A program made the translations under genes and the position numbers. A DNA stretch of 64,000 bases from Subtercola lobariae (GTDB taxonomy: Bacteria; Actinomycetota; Actinomycetes; Actinomycetales; Microbacteriaceae). Under the pieces are notes generated by a model. It made no database searches. It was not told the DNA's origin and saw only the letters and a program-made list of their open reading frames with translations. Position 1 is the stretch's first letter. The number at the start of each line of letters is the position of its first letter. Of the stretch, positions 1 through 9,084 are shown piece after piece. Location: contig NZ_BMGP01000005.1 in NCBI RefSeq assembly GCF_014640255.1, positions 44,879-108,878 of the forward strand. The letters run 5' to 3'.

Positions 1-1
1 C

Positions 2-817
2 GTCAAACGGGTGCGCAAAGACCTGGCCGAGCTCTACGGGGTGCGCGGCGACGTCTCGCTCGTCTCCGCCTCGGGCGTGAGACGCAACAGCTACTACCTG
101 GTGCGCGTACTCGACGGCGGCGAAACTCTCGCGCGCCAGACGGGGTTGCTGGATGCCCGGCGGCGCCCCATCAGAGGCCTGCCCAACCGGCTCACCACCG
201 GGTCTGCCGAAGAACTCGCGGCCGTCTGGCGCGGAGCCTTTCTGGCGCAGGGCTCACTGACCGACCCCGGCCGCTCGGCGGCTCTCGAAATAGTCTGCCC
301 GGGCAACGAATCGGCCATGGCCCTCGTCGGCGCCGCCGCCCGCCTGCATGTTTCGGCGAAGGCACGAGAGGTGCGCGGCGTTCATCGCGTGGTCATTCGC
401 GACGGCGAGTCGATCGCCTCGATGCTGAGCCTGATGGGTGCCAAGCAGTCGGTGGCGAAGTGGGAAGAAATGCGCCAGCGCCGCGAGGTGCGCGCTACCG
501 CGAACCGCCTGGTGAATTTCGACGACGCGAACCTTCGCCGTTCGGCGCAGGCCGCTGTCGCGGCTTGCTCGCGTGTCGAACGCGCGCTCGAGATCATCGG
601 CGACGAAGTACCCGAACATTTGCGCTACGCAGGTGAACTCCGGCTGAATTTTCGGGATGCGAGCCTCGACGAACTGGGCCACCACGCCGACCCTCCCATG
701 ACGAAAGACGCCATCGCCGGGCGCATCCGCCGGCTGCTCGCCATGGCCGACAAGAAGGCCTCAGACCTCGGAATTCCCGGCACCGACGCGAACTTGCCAC
801 CCGACCTCGACGACTAA
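2..817 (+). CDS. whiA: WhiA family DNA-binding regulator (5' end outside window)
   Basis: WhiA is a DNA-binding protein combining a LAGLIDADG-like homing-endonuclease fold with a C-terminal helix-turn-helix; in Streptomyces it controls sporulation septation, and in other Gram-positives it affects division and chromosome segregation. The frame is open to the left edge, and the family is about 325 residues long, so roughly the first 55 are missing. The visible part starts with a [10 protein letters not shown] segment and contains [16 protein letters not shown] (about residues 138-153) and the [15 protein letters not shown] stretch typical of the WhiA HTH entry. The C-terminus has the conserved [14 protein letters not shown] helix and an acidic tail. 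WhiA usually follows uvrC, rapZ and yvcK, which would lie to the left. The GTG at 11 is internal, not the start. Identification is firm; the start is not visible. Confidence 0.93.
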   Translation, partial: VKRVRKDLAELYGVRGDVSLVSASGVRRNSYYLVRVLDGGETLARQTGLLDARRRPIRGLPNRLTTGSAEELAAVWRGAFLAQGSLTDPGRSAALEIVCPGNESAMALVGAAARLHVSAKAREVRGVHRVVIRDGESIASMLSLMGAKQSVAKWEEMRQRREVRATANRLVNFDDANLRRSAQAAVAACSRVERALEIIGDEVPEHLRYAGELRLNFRDASLDELGHHADPPMTKDAIAGRIRRLLAMADKKASDLGIPGTDANLPPDLDD

Positions 818-933
818 CTGCCACCCTCGTAAGACGGGGAAGCATTCAGAAGCCGTGCGGTTGACATCAATAGAATAGTCAGGTGGGCCAAGCGAAACCT
901 TCGGCTCGCACAACAAGTACAAGGAGACAAGCA

Positions 934-1557
934 ATGGCTGAATACACCCTTCCAGATCTTCCCTACGACTACGCAGCTCTCGAGCCGCACATCAGTGCGA
1001 AGATCATGACGCTGCACCACGACAAGCACCACGCGACCTACGTCGCCGGCGCCAACACCGCCATCGCAGGCATCAAAGAGGCGAGCGAATCAGGCAACCT
1101 CGGCGCCATCAACAAGCTCGAGAAAGACCTCGCCTTCAACCTGGGCGGTCACGTCAACCACTCGATCTTCTGGACCAACCTCACCCCTGAGACCCAGACC
1201 CCCGAGGGTGAGCTCGCTGCTGCCATCGACGACTCGTTCGGTTCGTTCGAGAAGTTCCAGGCCGCCTTCACGGCCGTCGCTCTCGGCGTGCAGGGCTCCG
1301 GTTGGGCCGTTCTCGGCTACGACGTCATCGGTGGCAACATCGTGACCTTCCAGCTGTTTGACCAACAGAGCAACCTGCCCGCCGGCGTGGTTCCGCTCTT
1401 CATGCTCGACGTCTGGGAGCACGCGTACTACCTCGACTACCTCAACGTTCGCGCCGACTACATCAAGGCCATCTGGAACATTGCGAACTGGTCGAACGTC
1501 GCCGCCCGCCTCGCTGCCGCGAAATCGCAGACCAACGGGCTGCTGGTACTGTCATAA
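934..1557 (+). CDS. sodA: Superoxide dismutase (Mn/Fe type)
   Basis: Cytoplasmic enzyme converting superoxide to hydrogen peroxide and oxygen. The start is ATG 934, preceded by AAGGAG at 921-926; an upstream in-frame start adds 17 unconserved residues and was rejected. The 207-residue product begins [20 protein letters not shown], the classic Mn/Fe SOD N-terminus. The metal ligands are visible: the histidine in LHHDKHH (near residue 28), the histidine in NHSIFW (near 82), and aspartate plus histidine in [11 protein letters not shown] near residue 165. Mn versus Fe preference cannot be decided by eye. The gene has its own leader and a strong hairpin after the stop, so it is probably monocistronic, set between whiA and gap. 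Confidence 0.97.
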   Translation: MAEYTLPDLPYDYAALEPHISAKIMTLHHDKHHATYVAGANTAIAGIKEASESGNLGAINKLEKDLAFNLGGHVNHSIFWTNLTPETQTPEGELAAAIDDSFGSFEKFQAAFTAVALGVQGSGWAVLGYDVIGGNIVTFQLFDQQSNLPAGVVPLFMLDVWEHAYYLDYLNVRADYIKAIWNIANWSNVAARLAAAKSQTNGLLVLS

Positions 1558-1587
1558 CTGAGCTTTACGCTCACTCGATGGATGATC

Positions 1588-1607
1588 GGGCCCTCCCCGG
1601 AGGGCCC
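1588..1607 (+). terminator. GC hairpin after sodA
   Basis: GGGCCCTCC and GGAGGGCCC form a perfect 9-bp inverted repeat around two bases, 30 bases after the sodA stop. There is no T-run behind it, so termination is inferred from position and stem strength. Confidence 0.65.
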
Positions 1608-1640
1608 GCATCCACTCGCTGATCCCCTCAGTTCAACTGA

Positions 1641-2696
<1,056 letters not shown>

Positions 2697-2705
2697 GCCA
2701 ATGGT

Positions 2706-2728
2706 TTCGCCGGCCCTAGGCCGGCGAA
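2706..2728 (+). terminator. Perfect hairpin between gap and pgk
   Basis: TTCGCCGGCC and GGCCGGCGAA form a perfect 10-bp stem with a CTA loop in the 71-base gap-pgk spacer. It lacks a T-run. It may attenuate or stabilise the gap message rather than fully separate gap from pgk. Confidence 0.6.
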
Positions 2729-2767
2729 CACGAATAAATCCTCGAGCTCAGTTGGAGAAAACTAGAA

Positions 2768-4000
2768 GTGACGATACGAACCCTGGATTCCCTCGGGTCG
2801 CTCGCCGGTAAAACGGTCATCATCAGATGCGACCTGAACGTGCCGTTGAAAGATGGCGTAATCACCGATGACGGGCGAGTTCGCGCGTCACTTCCCACGC
2901 TTCAAGCGTTAGCCGCTCAGGGCGCCAAGGTGGTTATTGTGAGCCACCTTGGCCGCCCCGACGGCGCGCCAGAAGCGAAGTACAGCCTGGCGCCCGTGGC
3001 GACCCGGCTCGCAGAGCTGCTTGATGCTCCCGTTGCGTTCGCCACCGATACCGTCGGTGCGAGTGCTCAGGATGCCGCGTCGAAGCTCAGAGCCAATTCA
3101 AGCGGTGACGGCCAGTTCCTTCTGCTCGAGAACTTGCGCTTCAATCCCGGCGAAACGGCCAAGACCGACGCCGATCGGCGTGCTTTCGCCGAAAGTCTGG
3201 TCGCAGCAGTTTCGGCCGATGCCTTCGTCTCCGACGGCTTCGGCGTGGTGCACCGCAAGCAGGCGAGCGTCTTCGAGCTTGCCGAACTGCTGCCGAGCGC
3301 AGCCGGTCTGCTCATCGAGACCGAGCTGAAGGTGCTCGATCAGCTGACCGAGACGCCCACGCGGCCGTATGCCGTCGTTCTCGGCGGTTCGAAGGTCTCT
3401 GACAAGCTCGGTGTCATCGGCCACCTGCTGCCGAAGGTCGACACACTACTCATCGGCGGCGGCATGCTCTTCACGTTCCTGGCCGCTCAGGGCTACCAGG
3501 TGGGTGCGAGCCTGCTCGAGAAAGACCAGATCGACACGGTCAAGGGTTACCTCGAGAAAGCCACAGAGCTCGGCGTCACCATCGTGCTGCCGACTGACGT
3601 GGTGGTCGCCTCGAAGTTCGGTGCAGATGCCGAGCACACGGTCACGAGCGCGTCGACCATCGAAGAGACGCCGTTTGGAGCATCCGGTCTCGGTCTCGAC
3701 ATCGGCCCCGAAACGTCAGCGACGTTCGCTGGCATCATCGAAGAGTCGCACACCGTGTTCTGGAACGGCCCGATGGGCGTTTTCGAACTCGAACCCTTTG
3801 CCGAGGGCACTCGTGCCGTTGCGGCGGCGCTCACCAAAGTCGACGGACTTGGCGTCGTCGGCGGTGGCGACTCGGCAGCGGCCGTGCGCGCCCTCGGATT
3901 CACCGACGATCAGTTCGGTCACATTTCTACGGGTGGCGGTGCCAGTCTCGAATTTCTCGAAGGCAAGCGTCTGCCCGGCCTGGAGGTTCTCGGATGGTAG
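2768..4000 (+). CDS. pgk: Phosphoglycerate kinase
   Basis: Transfers phosphate from 1,3-bisphosphoglycerate to ADP in glycolysis. The start is GTG 2768, with GGAG at 2754-2757. The 410-residue product carries RCDLNVPL (near residue 20), SHLGRPDG (substrate arginine loop), the hinge GGSKVSDK (near 207), WNGPMGVFE and the nucleotide-binding GGGDSAAAV, and ends with ISTGGGASLEFLEGKRLPGL. Length is normal. The last seven bases overlap the start of tpiA, indicating translational coupling. Confidence 0.98.
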   Translation: MTIRTLDSLGSLAGKTVIIRCDLNVPLKDGVITDDGRVRASLPTLQALAAQGAKVVIVSHLGRPDGAPEAKYSLAPVATRLAELLDAPVAFATDTVGASAQDAASKLRANSSGDGQFLLLENLRFNPGETAKTDADRRAFAESLVAAVSADAFVSDGFGVVHRKQASVFELAELLPSAAGLLIETELKVLDQLTETPTRPYAVVLGGSKVSDKLGVIGHLLPKVDTLLIGGGMLFTFLAAQGYQVGASLLEKDQIDTVKGYLEKATELGVTIVLPTDVVVASKFGADAEHTVTSASTIEETPFGASGLGLDIGPETSATFAGIIEESHTVFWNGPMGVFELEPFAEGTRAVAAALTKVDGLGVVGGGDSAAAVRALGFTDDQFGHISTGGGASLEFLEGKRLPGLEVLGW

Positions 4001-4785
4001 CCAGCACTCGTATTCCGCTCATTGCGGGCAACTGGAAGATGAACCTCGACCACTTGCAGTCGATCGCCTTCGTGCAGAAGCTGGCGTGGAGTCTGAAAGA
4101 CGCCAGCCACGACTACTCCGACGTCGAGGTGGCGATTTTTCCGCCGTTCACCGACCTGCGTTCGGTGCAGACGCTGATCTCGGCCGACAAGCTCGAACTG
4201 GCTTACGGCGGGCAAGATCTTTCGGCAGCCGATTCAGGCGCTTACACGGGCGAGATCTCGGGTCAGTTCTTGGCCAAGCTCGACTGCCAGTACGTCATCA
4301 TCGGGCACTCCGAGCGACGCACGATGCACCACGAGACCGATGAGGTTGTTGCTGCCAAGGTGGCAGCGGCCCTGAAGCACGGGCTCGTTCCGGTGATCTG
4401 CGTGGGGGAGACCGCCGAAGACCTCGAGAAGTTCGGGCCGAGTGCGGTTCCTGTTTCTCAACTCAAGGGTGCGCTCACGGGTGTGCCAGCCGACGCGAAC
4501 ATCGTGGTGGCCTATGAGCCGGTCTGGGCCATCGGCTCGGGCCAGGCCGCGACCCCCGATCAGGCCGAGGCTGTGTGCGCCGCGTTGCGGGCGGAGCTTG
4601 CCTCGACGTTGAGCGACGACACAGCGGCGGCCACGCGCATCCTGTACGGCGGCTCGGTGAAATCGGGCAACATCGCCGGCTTCATGCGTGAGCCGAACGT
4701 CGATGGTGCCCTCGTCGGTGGCGCCAGTCTTGACCTCGACGAGTTCAGTGCCATCGTGCGGTACAAAAGGCACGTCGGCGTATAG
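3994..4785 (+). CDS. tpiA: Triosephosphate isomerase
   Basis: Interconverts dihydroxyacetone phosphate and glyceraldehyde 3-phosphate. ATG 3994 overlaps the pgk stop (ATGGTAG), and GGAGG at 3982-3986 serves as the ribosome site. The 263-residue protein shows the substrate lysine in GNWKMN (near residue 14), the catalytic histidine in IIGHSERR (near 101), the catalytic glutamate in AYEPVWAIGSG (near 173) and the phosphate loop YGGSVKSGN. Last enzyme of the gap-pgk-tpiA unit; secG follows after 62 bases. Confidence 0.98.
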   Translation: MVASTRIPLIAGNWKMNLDHLQSIAFVQKLAWSLKDASHDYSDVEVAIFPPFTDLRSVQTLISADKLELAYGGQDLSAADSGAYTGEISGQFLAKLDCQYVIIGHSERRTMHHETDEVVAAKVAAALKHGLVPVICVGETAEDLEKFGPSAVPVSQLKGALTGVPADANIVVAYEPVWAIGSGQAATPDQAEAVCAALRAELASTLSDDTAAATRILYGGSVKSGNIAGFMREPNVDGALVGGASLDLDEFSAIVRYKRHVGV

Positions 4786-4847
4786 AGGTATACTTGCTTT
4801 GGTCTTTGGGGGGCGAGTCGTTCCCTGTGTGTTGTGAAAGGTAATCC

Positions 4848-5099
4848 GTGCAAATCCTTCAAGTCGTTCTTCAGGTGCTTGTCGGCATTACCAGCCTGCT
4901 TCTGACTTTGCTGATTCTGCTGCACCGCGGTCGCGGTGGCGGTTTGTCAGACATGTTCGGTGGCGGCGTCACATCCAACCTCGGTGCGTCAGGTGTCGCA
5001 GAACGCAACCTGAACCGCATTACGGTGATTCTCGGGCTCATTTGGGTGCTTTCCATTGTGGTGCTCGGGCTCATCACCAAATTCGATACCGGCAATTAG
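4848..5099 (+). CDS. secG: Preprotein translocase subunit SecG
   Basis: Small accessory subunit of the SecYEG channel in the cytoplasmic membrane. Start GTG 4848, with AAAGG at 4837-4841. The 83-residue protein has two membrane segments (about residues 3-24 and 58-77) separated by the conserved glycine-rich loop GRGGGLSDMFGGG. Its place directly behind tpiA is typical of actinobacteria. A TATACT hexamer lies just upstream near 4790, so secG may have extra transcription of its own; this is weak evidence. Confidence 0.95.
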   Translation: MQILQVVLQVLVGITSLLLTLLILLHRGRGGGLSDMFGGGVTSNLGASGVAERNLNRITVILGLIWVLSIVVLGLITKFDTGN

Positions 5100-5108
5100 G
5101 GGAATTCC

Positions 5109-5480
5109 ATGGCATCAGGTGGCAGTGCAATTCGAGGATCACGCGTCGGCGCGGGGCCTATGGGCGAGCAAGACCGCGGCTACCACGCCGATCGCATCAA
5201 GATCTCGTACTGGGATGCCCTTGGCAACGAGACGGTGCGGTACTTCGCAGCCAACCTGCCCTCTGAAGAGATTCCCGAGACCATCGACTCACCGCAGTCG
5301 GGTCTTCCGGCCGGCCGCGACCAGCTGAACCCGCCCTCGGTCGCGAAGCTCGAGCCGTACAAGACCCACCTCGCCTACGTCAAAGAGCGTCGCACCGAAG
5401 AAGAAGCCGCTCAGCTGCTCGAAGACGCCCTCGCGCAACTCCGCGCACGTCGCGGCACCGCGGTTCCCGCTACAAACTAG
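5109..5480 (+). CDS. RbpA-family RNA polymerase-binding protein paralogue, cysteine-free
   Basis: 123 residues, ATG 5109, with AGGGGA at 5098-5103 over the secG stop. The N-terminus MASGGSAIRGSRVGAGPMGE and C-terminal EPYKTHLAYVKERRTEEEA match the actinobacterial RbpA-like group found next to secG. RbpA proteins bind RNA polymerase and principal sigma factors. Related proteins have a zinc-ribbon-like core with cysteines (for example CPRCG); here the matching stretch reads SPQSGLPAG and the protein contains no cysteine at all, so zinc binding is lost. The canonical RbpA is a separate gene at 61822-62187, so this is a second, diverged paralogue. Whether it still binds polymerase is unknown. Confidence 0.8.
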   Translation: MASGGSAIRGSRVGAGPMGEQDRGYHADRIKISYWDALGNETVRYFAANLPSEEIPETIDSPQSGLPAGRDQLNPPSVAKLEPYKTHLAYVKERRTEEEAAQLLEDALAQLRARRGTAVPATN

Positions 5481-5488
5481 CTCTCATC

Positions 5489-5525
5489 GAAGAAGGCCGC
5501 ATCCATCACGGGTGCGGCCTTCTTC
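5489..5525 (+). terminator. Intrinsic terminator after the gap-secG-rbpA-like unit
   Basis: A perfect 13-bp stem (GAAGAAGGCCGCA with TGCGGCCTTCTTC) around an 11-base loop begins nine bases after the stop. The pyrimidine-rich 3' side gives it the look of a real terminator, and it may also act on pgl transcription from the other strand. Confidence 0.85.
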
Positions 5526-5542
5526 GTCACGCATCGCCTTTT

Positions 5543-5604
5543 GTGAGCCCGTTATGGCGAGTTGAGTCCGGTACACCGGGCTCAACTCGCCGCAACAGGC
5601 TCAC
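5543..5604. repeat. 62-bp palindromic repeat, family A copy 1
   Basis: A 62-bp near-perfect palindrome bounded by GTGAGCCCGTT and AACAGGCTCAC, with an inner arm GGCGAGTTGAG pairing with CTCAACTCGCC and a four-base loop. About 26 of 29 positions pair. It sits between the convergent rbpA-like gene and pgl. The same design recurs at 26614, 31179 and 45215. Confidence 0.9.
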
Positions 5605-5639
5605 TCAGTGCGGCAATGCAACGGCAGTGCAGTGGCAGC

Positions 5640-6410
5640 TCAGTAGGAGGGGGCGATGAGGTTCTCGGGCACTTCGGCGGCCGCCTCGCGGTCGACGAAG
5701 AAGACGGTGCGCTTTCGGCCCTCGGCTCCTGCGACGGGAACCTCGTCGACGCTTGCCCCTGCGAGGGCGAGGCCGAGCGCTGAGGCCTTGTCTGCGCCCG
5801 CGAGTACAAGCCAGATGCGGTCGGCCGACTGGATGACCGGGAGCGTCAGGCTGATGCGTAGCGGCGGCGGCTTGGGGGAGTTGCGCACCGAAACCACGGT
5901 CGCGTCTCGTACCGTGATGCCCTGCATTCCGGGAAAGAGCGACGCGATGTGCCCGTCGGGGCCCACCCCGAGAAACAGAATGTCGAAGCGCGGGTAGAGT
6001 GCGGCATCCGGAGCGAAGGCGGCCAGCTCACGAGCGTAGGCCGCCGCCGCCTCATCGAGATCGGCGATGTCGTCGCTCGACGCCATCGGGTGAATCTTCG
6101 CCTCATCGACCGGAATATGGTCGAGCAACGCCTCGCGCGCCTGCAGTTCATTACGATCAGGGCTGTTCTTCTCGACAAAACGCTCGTCGCCCCACCAGAA
6201 GTGGATGCGCTGCCACTCGACGTTCGTCTGCGCGGGCGAATTGCGAATGGCCACCATCAGGTCGGTATTGACGCTTCCGCCGCTCAGTACCACATGCGCT
6301 TCATCGAATTCATCGAGAATGTCGATGATCTTGGTGATGAACCGAGCGGCGACCGCCCCGGCTAACGATGCTTTGTCGGCATGAACGAGAACGCGACGAT
6401 CGGTTGTCAT
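5640..6410 (-). CDS. pgl: 6-phosphogluconolactonase
   Basis: Hydrolyses 6-phosphogluconolactone to 6-phosphogluconate, the second step of the oxidative pentose phosphate pathway. 256 residues, ATG at 6410. Family motifs are present: LSGGSVNTDL near residue 42 (phosphate loop), HFWWGDERFV near 70, the NELQARE segment, and LGVGPDGHIASLFPG near 148. Last gene of the tkt-tal-pgi-zwf-opcA-pgl unit, 95 bases behind opcA. Length and motifs are normal for the DevB/NagB-like family. Confidence 0.96.
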   Translation of the reverse strand: MTTDRRVLVHADKASLAGAVAARFITKIIDILDEFDEAHVVLSGGSVNTDLMVAIRNSPAQTNVEWQRIHFWWGDERFVEKNSPDRNELQAREALLDHIPVDEAKIHPMASSDDIADLDEAAAAYARELAAFAPDAALYPRFDILFLGVGPDGHIASLFPGMQGITVRDATVVSVRNSPKPPPLRISLTLPVIQSADRIWLVLAGADKASALGLALAGASVDEVPVAGAEGRKRTVFFVDREAAAEVPENLIAPSY

Positions 6411-6505
6411 TGATTCCAGCTTTCGAAGGCGGTCGAACAGGGTGGCGCAGGTGTAAAGCGAGTGCGGGCGATGCTAGTCGCGTGAAGCGGATGTTCGTAC
6501 GAGTC

Positions 6506-7498
6506 TTACTGCCTGACGATGCTGATCACACCCGTGTCAAGGCTCACATTCGTCGACGCGAACAGCTCGGCAAGACCGACTGAGATCACGTCACCGTAGA
6601 GGTCGTCGGGGTCGAGGCGGCGCAGTTCTTCAGCGAGGCAGTCGCGGAGGTTGCGGCGCGGCAGCGAGAGGTCGTGGGTGGGCTGGTTCGGCTGAATCAG
6701 CGTGGCCACGTTCGGAATCTCGCGGGTGAGGTCGATAGTGCCCGATTCGCGAACCAGCTTGACGCTGTGAATGCCACTCGAGCCGTTCGCGCGCTTCGTG
6801 AGCCCGTAGGTGACCGGCGCCTGCAGCTGATGCCCGAGCCAGGCGGCGAGCAGCAGCGTGGAGGGGGAGTCCGACGCACCCTGCACCTCGACCGCGGTGA
6901 CTGGCTCGTACGGTGGCTGGTCGAGTACGGCGGCGAGTTGCGCGCGCCAGAGGGTCAAGCGCGTCCACGCGAAGTCGGTGTCACCGGGGGCATAGGTCTC
7001 CGAGAGCCGCACGAGCGACTCGACCGGGTTCGGATGGTTCGCAGCATCCGTAATGCGGCGGTGAGCGATGCGCCCGAGACTCGAGGTCGAGGCCTTCTCG
7101 GGCGATTCGCCCGGCCACCAGACCACGACGGGGGCGTCGGGCAGCAACAGACCGGTGACCAGACCTTCTTCGTCGGTCGCCGCAGCGCCGTATGCTTTCA
7201 GCAGCACGACCTCGCTCGCGCCGGCGTCGCCGCCGACCCGAATCTGGGCGTCGAGCCGGGCTCCTCGCCCGGTGCGCAGGCCGTCAGACTCGCTGTCGGT
7301 CGATACCACGATGACGCGCATCGGATGCTCGCGCGAGGCGTCATTGGCGGCCTCGATGGCCTCCTCTTCATGCCCCAGGCTCGTGCGAATCACCAAGGTC
7401 AGAACGCGCCCGAGGGCGACAGCGCCGCCCTCTTCGCGAATCTTGACGAGTGCCTTCGAGATCTTGCTGGTATTGGTGTCAGGAAAATCGACGATCAT
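6506..7498 (-). CDS. opcA: Glucose-6-phosphate dehydrogenase assembly protein OpcA
   Basis: OpcA helps assemble and allosterically activate glucose-6-phosphate dehydrogenase in cyanobacteria and actinobacteria. The 330-residue product starts MIVDFPDTNTSKISKALVKI and has LVTGLLLPDAPVVVWWPG near residue 115, both characteristic. ATG 7498 overlaps the zwf stop by four bases (ATGA), so the enzyme and its activator are translationally coupled. It is not an enzyme itself; no catalytic motif is expected or seen. Confidence 0.95.
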   Translation of the reverse strand: MIVDFPDTNTSKISKALVKIREEGGAVALGRVLTLVIRTSLGHEEEAIEAANDASREHPMRVIVVSTDSESDGLRTGRGARLDAQIRVGGDAGASEVVLLKAYGAAATDEEGLVTGLLLPDAPVVVWWPGESPEKASTSSLGRIAHRRITDAANHPNPVESLVRLSETYAPGDTDFAWTRLTLWRAQLAAVLDQPPYEPVTAVEVQGASDSPSTLLLAAWLGHQLQAPVTYGLTKRANGSSGIHSVKLVRESGTIDLTREIPNVATLIQPNQPTHDLSLPRRNLRDCLAEELRRLDPDDLYGDVISVGLAELFASTNVSLDTGVISIVRQ

Positions 7499-9036
7499 GG
7501 ACGTCTCCAGGTTCTACCGTCACGGGCGAGTAATTCATCAGCTGATTCGGGGCCCCAGGTACCGGGCCGGTACTGGTCGGGTTGCCCCTGCGTCGCCCAG
7601 TATTCTTCGATCGGGTCGAGAATCTTCCACGACAGCTCGACCTCTTGGTGGCGGGGGAAGAGCGGCGGCTCGCCGAGCAGCACATCGAGAATGAGTCGCT
7701 CATATGCCTCGGGGCTTGCCTCGGTGAAAGCGTGGCCGTAGCCGAAGTCCATGGTCACGTCGCGCACTTGCACGCCGGCACCGGGAACCTTCGAGCCGAA
7801 CCGAATGGTCACACCCTCGTCGGGCTGCACTCGAATGACGAGCGCGTTCTGGCCGAGTTCCGACGTCTGCGCCTCAGCGAAGAGGTGCTGGGGTGCCCGC
7901 TTGAACACCACCGCGATCTCGGTGACGCGGCGGCCGAGCCGCTTGCCAGCACGCAGGTAGAACGGCACGCCGGCCCAGCGGCGGGTGCCGATGTCGAGCC
8001 GAACCGCCGCATAGGTCTCGGTGGTCGACTCGGGGTTCATGCCGTCTTCTTCGAGAAAGCCGGGAACGAACTCGCCGCCCTGCCACCCCGTCGAATACTG
8101 CCCCCGAGCGGTCGAGGCGCTGAGGTCTTTCGGCTGTTTGACAGCTGCCAGCACCTTCTCTTTCTCGGCGCGCAGATCGGAGGCGTTGAACGAAATCGGC
8201 TCTTCCATGGCCGTCAGAGCCATCAGCTGCAGCAAGTGATTCTGAATCACGTCACGAGCCGCGCCAATGCCGTCGTAGTAACCGGCCCGACCGCCCACAC
8301 CGATGTCTTCGGCCATAGTGATCTGTACGTGGTCTACGTAGTTGCCGTTCCAGATGGGTTCGTAGAGCTGGTTCGCGAAGCGAAGCGCGAGAATGTTCTG
8401 CACCGTCTCTTTGCCGAGGTAGTGGTCGATGCGAAAAACGTCATCGGGCGCGAAGACCGACTCGACCACATCGTTCAGCTCACGAGCCGTCTTCAGGTCG
8501 CTGCCGAACGGCTTCTCGATGACTACTCGACGCCACTGCCCGGGCTGCGGATGCGCCAGGCCCGAGCGTCGCAGCTGCTCGGTGACCAACGGAAACGCCT
8601 TCGGCGGAATCGACAGATAAAACGCATAGTTGCCCTTGGTGCCGCGCACCGAATCGAGCTCGGCAATGGTGTCTTTCAGGCTCTCGAACGCAGAGTCGTC
8701 ATCGAATTCACCCGAGACGAAGCGGATGCCCTCCGAAAGTTGACGCCAGACCTCTTCGTCGAACGGGGTGCGCGCATATTCCTTGACGGCGTCGTGCACC
8801 ACGCGTTCGAAGTCTTGATCTTGCCAGTCTCGCCGCGCAAAACCCACGAGCGAGAAGCCTGGCGGCAAGAGACCTCGGTTCGCCAGGTCGTAGACCGCCG
8901 GCATCAGCTTCTTACGTGACAGGTCGCCGGTCACACCGAAGATTATCAGGCCGCTGGGGCCCGCGATTCGGTTTAGCCGCCGGTCGGTCGGAAGTCTGAG
9001 GGGGTTGTAATCCGGAGTGATTTCTACCGGTGACAT
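7495..9036 (-). CDS. zwf: Glucose-6-phosphate dehydrogenase
   Basis: Oxidises glucose 6-phosphate to 6-phosphogluconolactone. I place the start at the ATG ending at 9036, which has AGGAG five bases upstream; a longer open frame adds 13 unconserved residues. The 513-residue product has the NADP-binding GVTGDLSRKKLMPAVYDL near residue 33, the catalytic RIDHYLGKE near 200 with its histidine and lysine, and YEPIWN. Full length. It is coupled to opcA downstream and lies 48 bases behind pgi. Confidence 0.97.
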   Translation of the reverse strand: MSPVEITPDYNPLRLPTDRRLNRIAGPSGLIIFGVTGDLSRKKLMPAVYDLANRGLLPPGFSLVGFARRDWQDQDFERVVHDAVKEYARTPFDEEVWRQLSEGIRFVSGEFDDDSAFESLKDTIAELDSVRGTKGNYAFYLSIPPKAFPLVTEQLRRSGLAHPQPGQWRRVVIEKPFGSDLKTARELNDVVESVFAPDDVFRIDHYLGKETVQNILALRFANQLYEPIWNGNYVDHVQITMAEDIGVGGRAGYYDGIGAARDVIQNHLLQLMALTAMEEPISFNASDLRAEKEKVLAAVKQPKDLSASTARGQYSTGWQGGEFVPGFLEEDGMNPESTTETYAAVRLDIGTRRWAGVPFYLRAGKRLGRRVTEIAVVFKRAPQHLFAEAQTSELGQNALVIRVQPDEGVTIRFGSKVPGAGVQVRDVTMDFGYGHAFTEASPEAYERLILDVLLGEPPLFPRHQEVELSWKILDPIEEYWATQGQPDQYRPGTWGPESADELLARDGRTWRRP

Positions 9037-9084
9037 CGTGCTCCTTGCGAGTGGTGCGCCGCGTGAACAGCGCACCTGAGGTGT

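Noticed and set aside
861..876. TTGACA followed by TAGAAT upstream of sodA as a promoter
   Set aside because: The two hexamers are only four bases apart, so they cannot be the -35 and -10 of one promoter. Either alone lacks a good partner.
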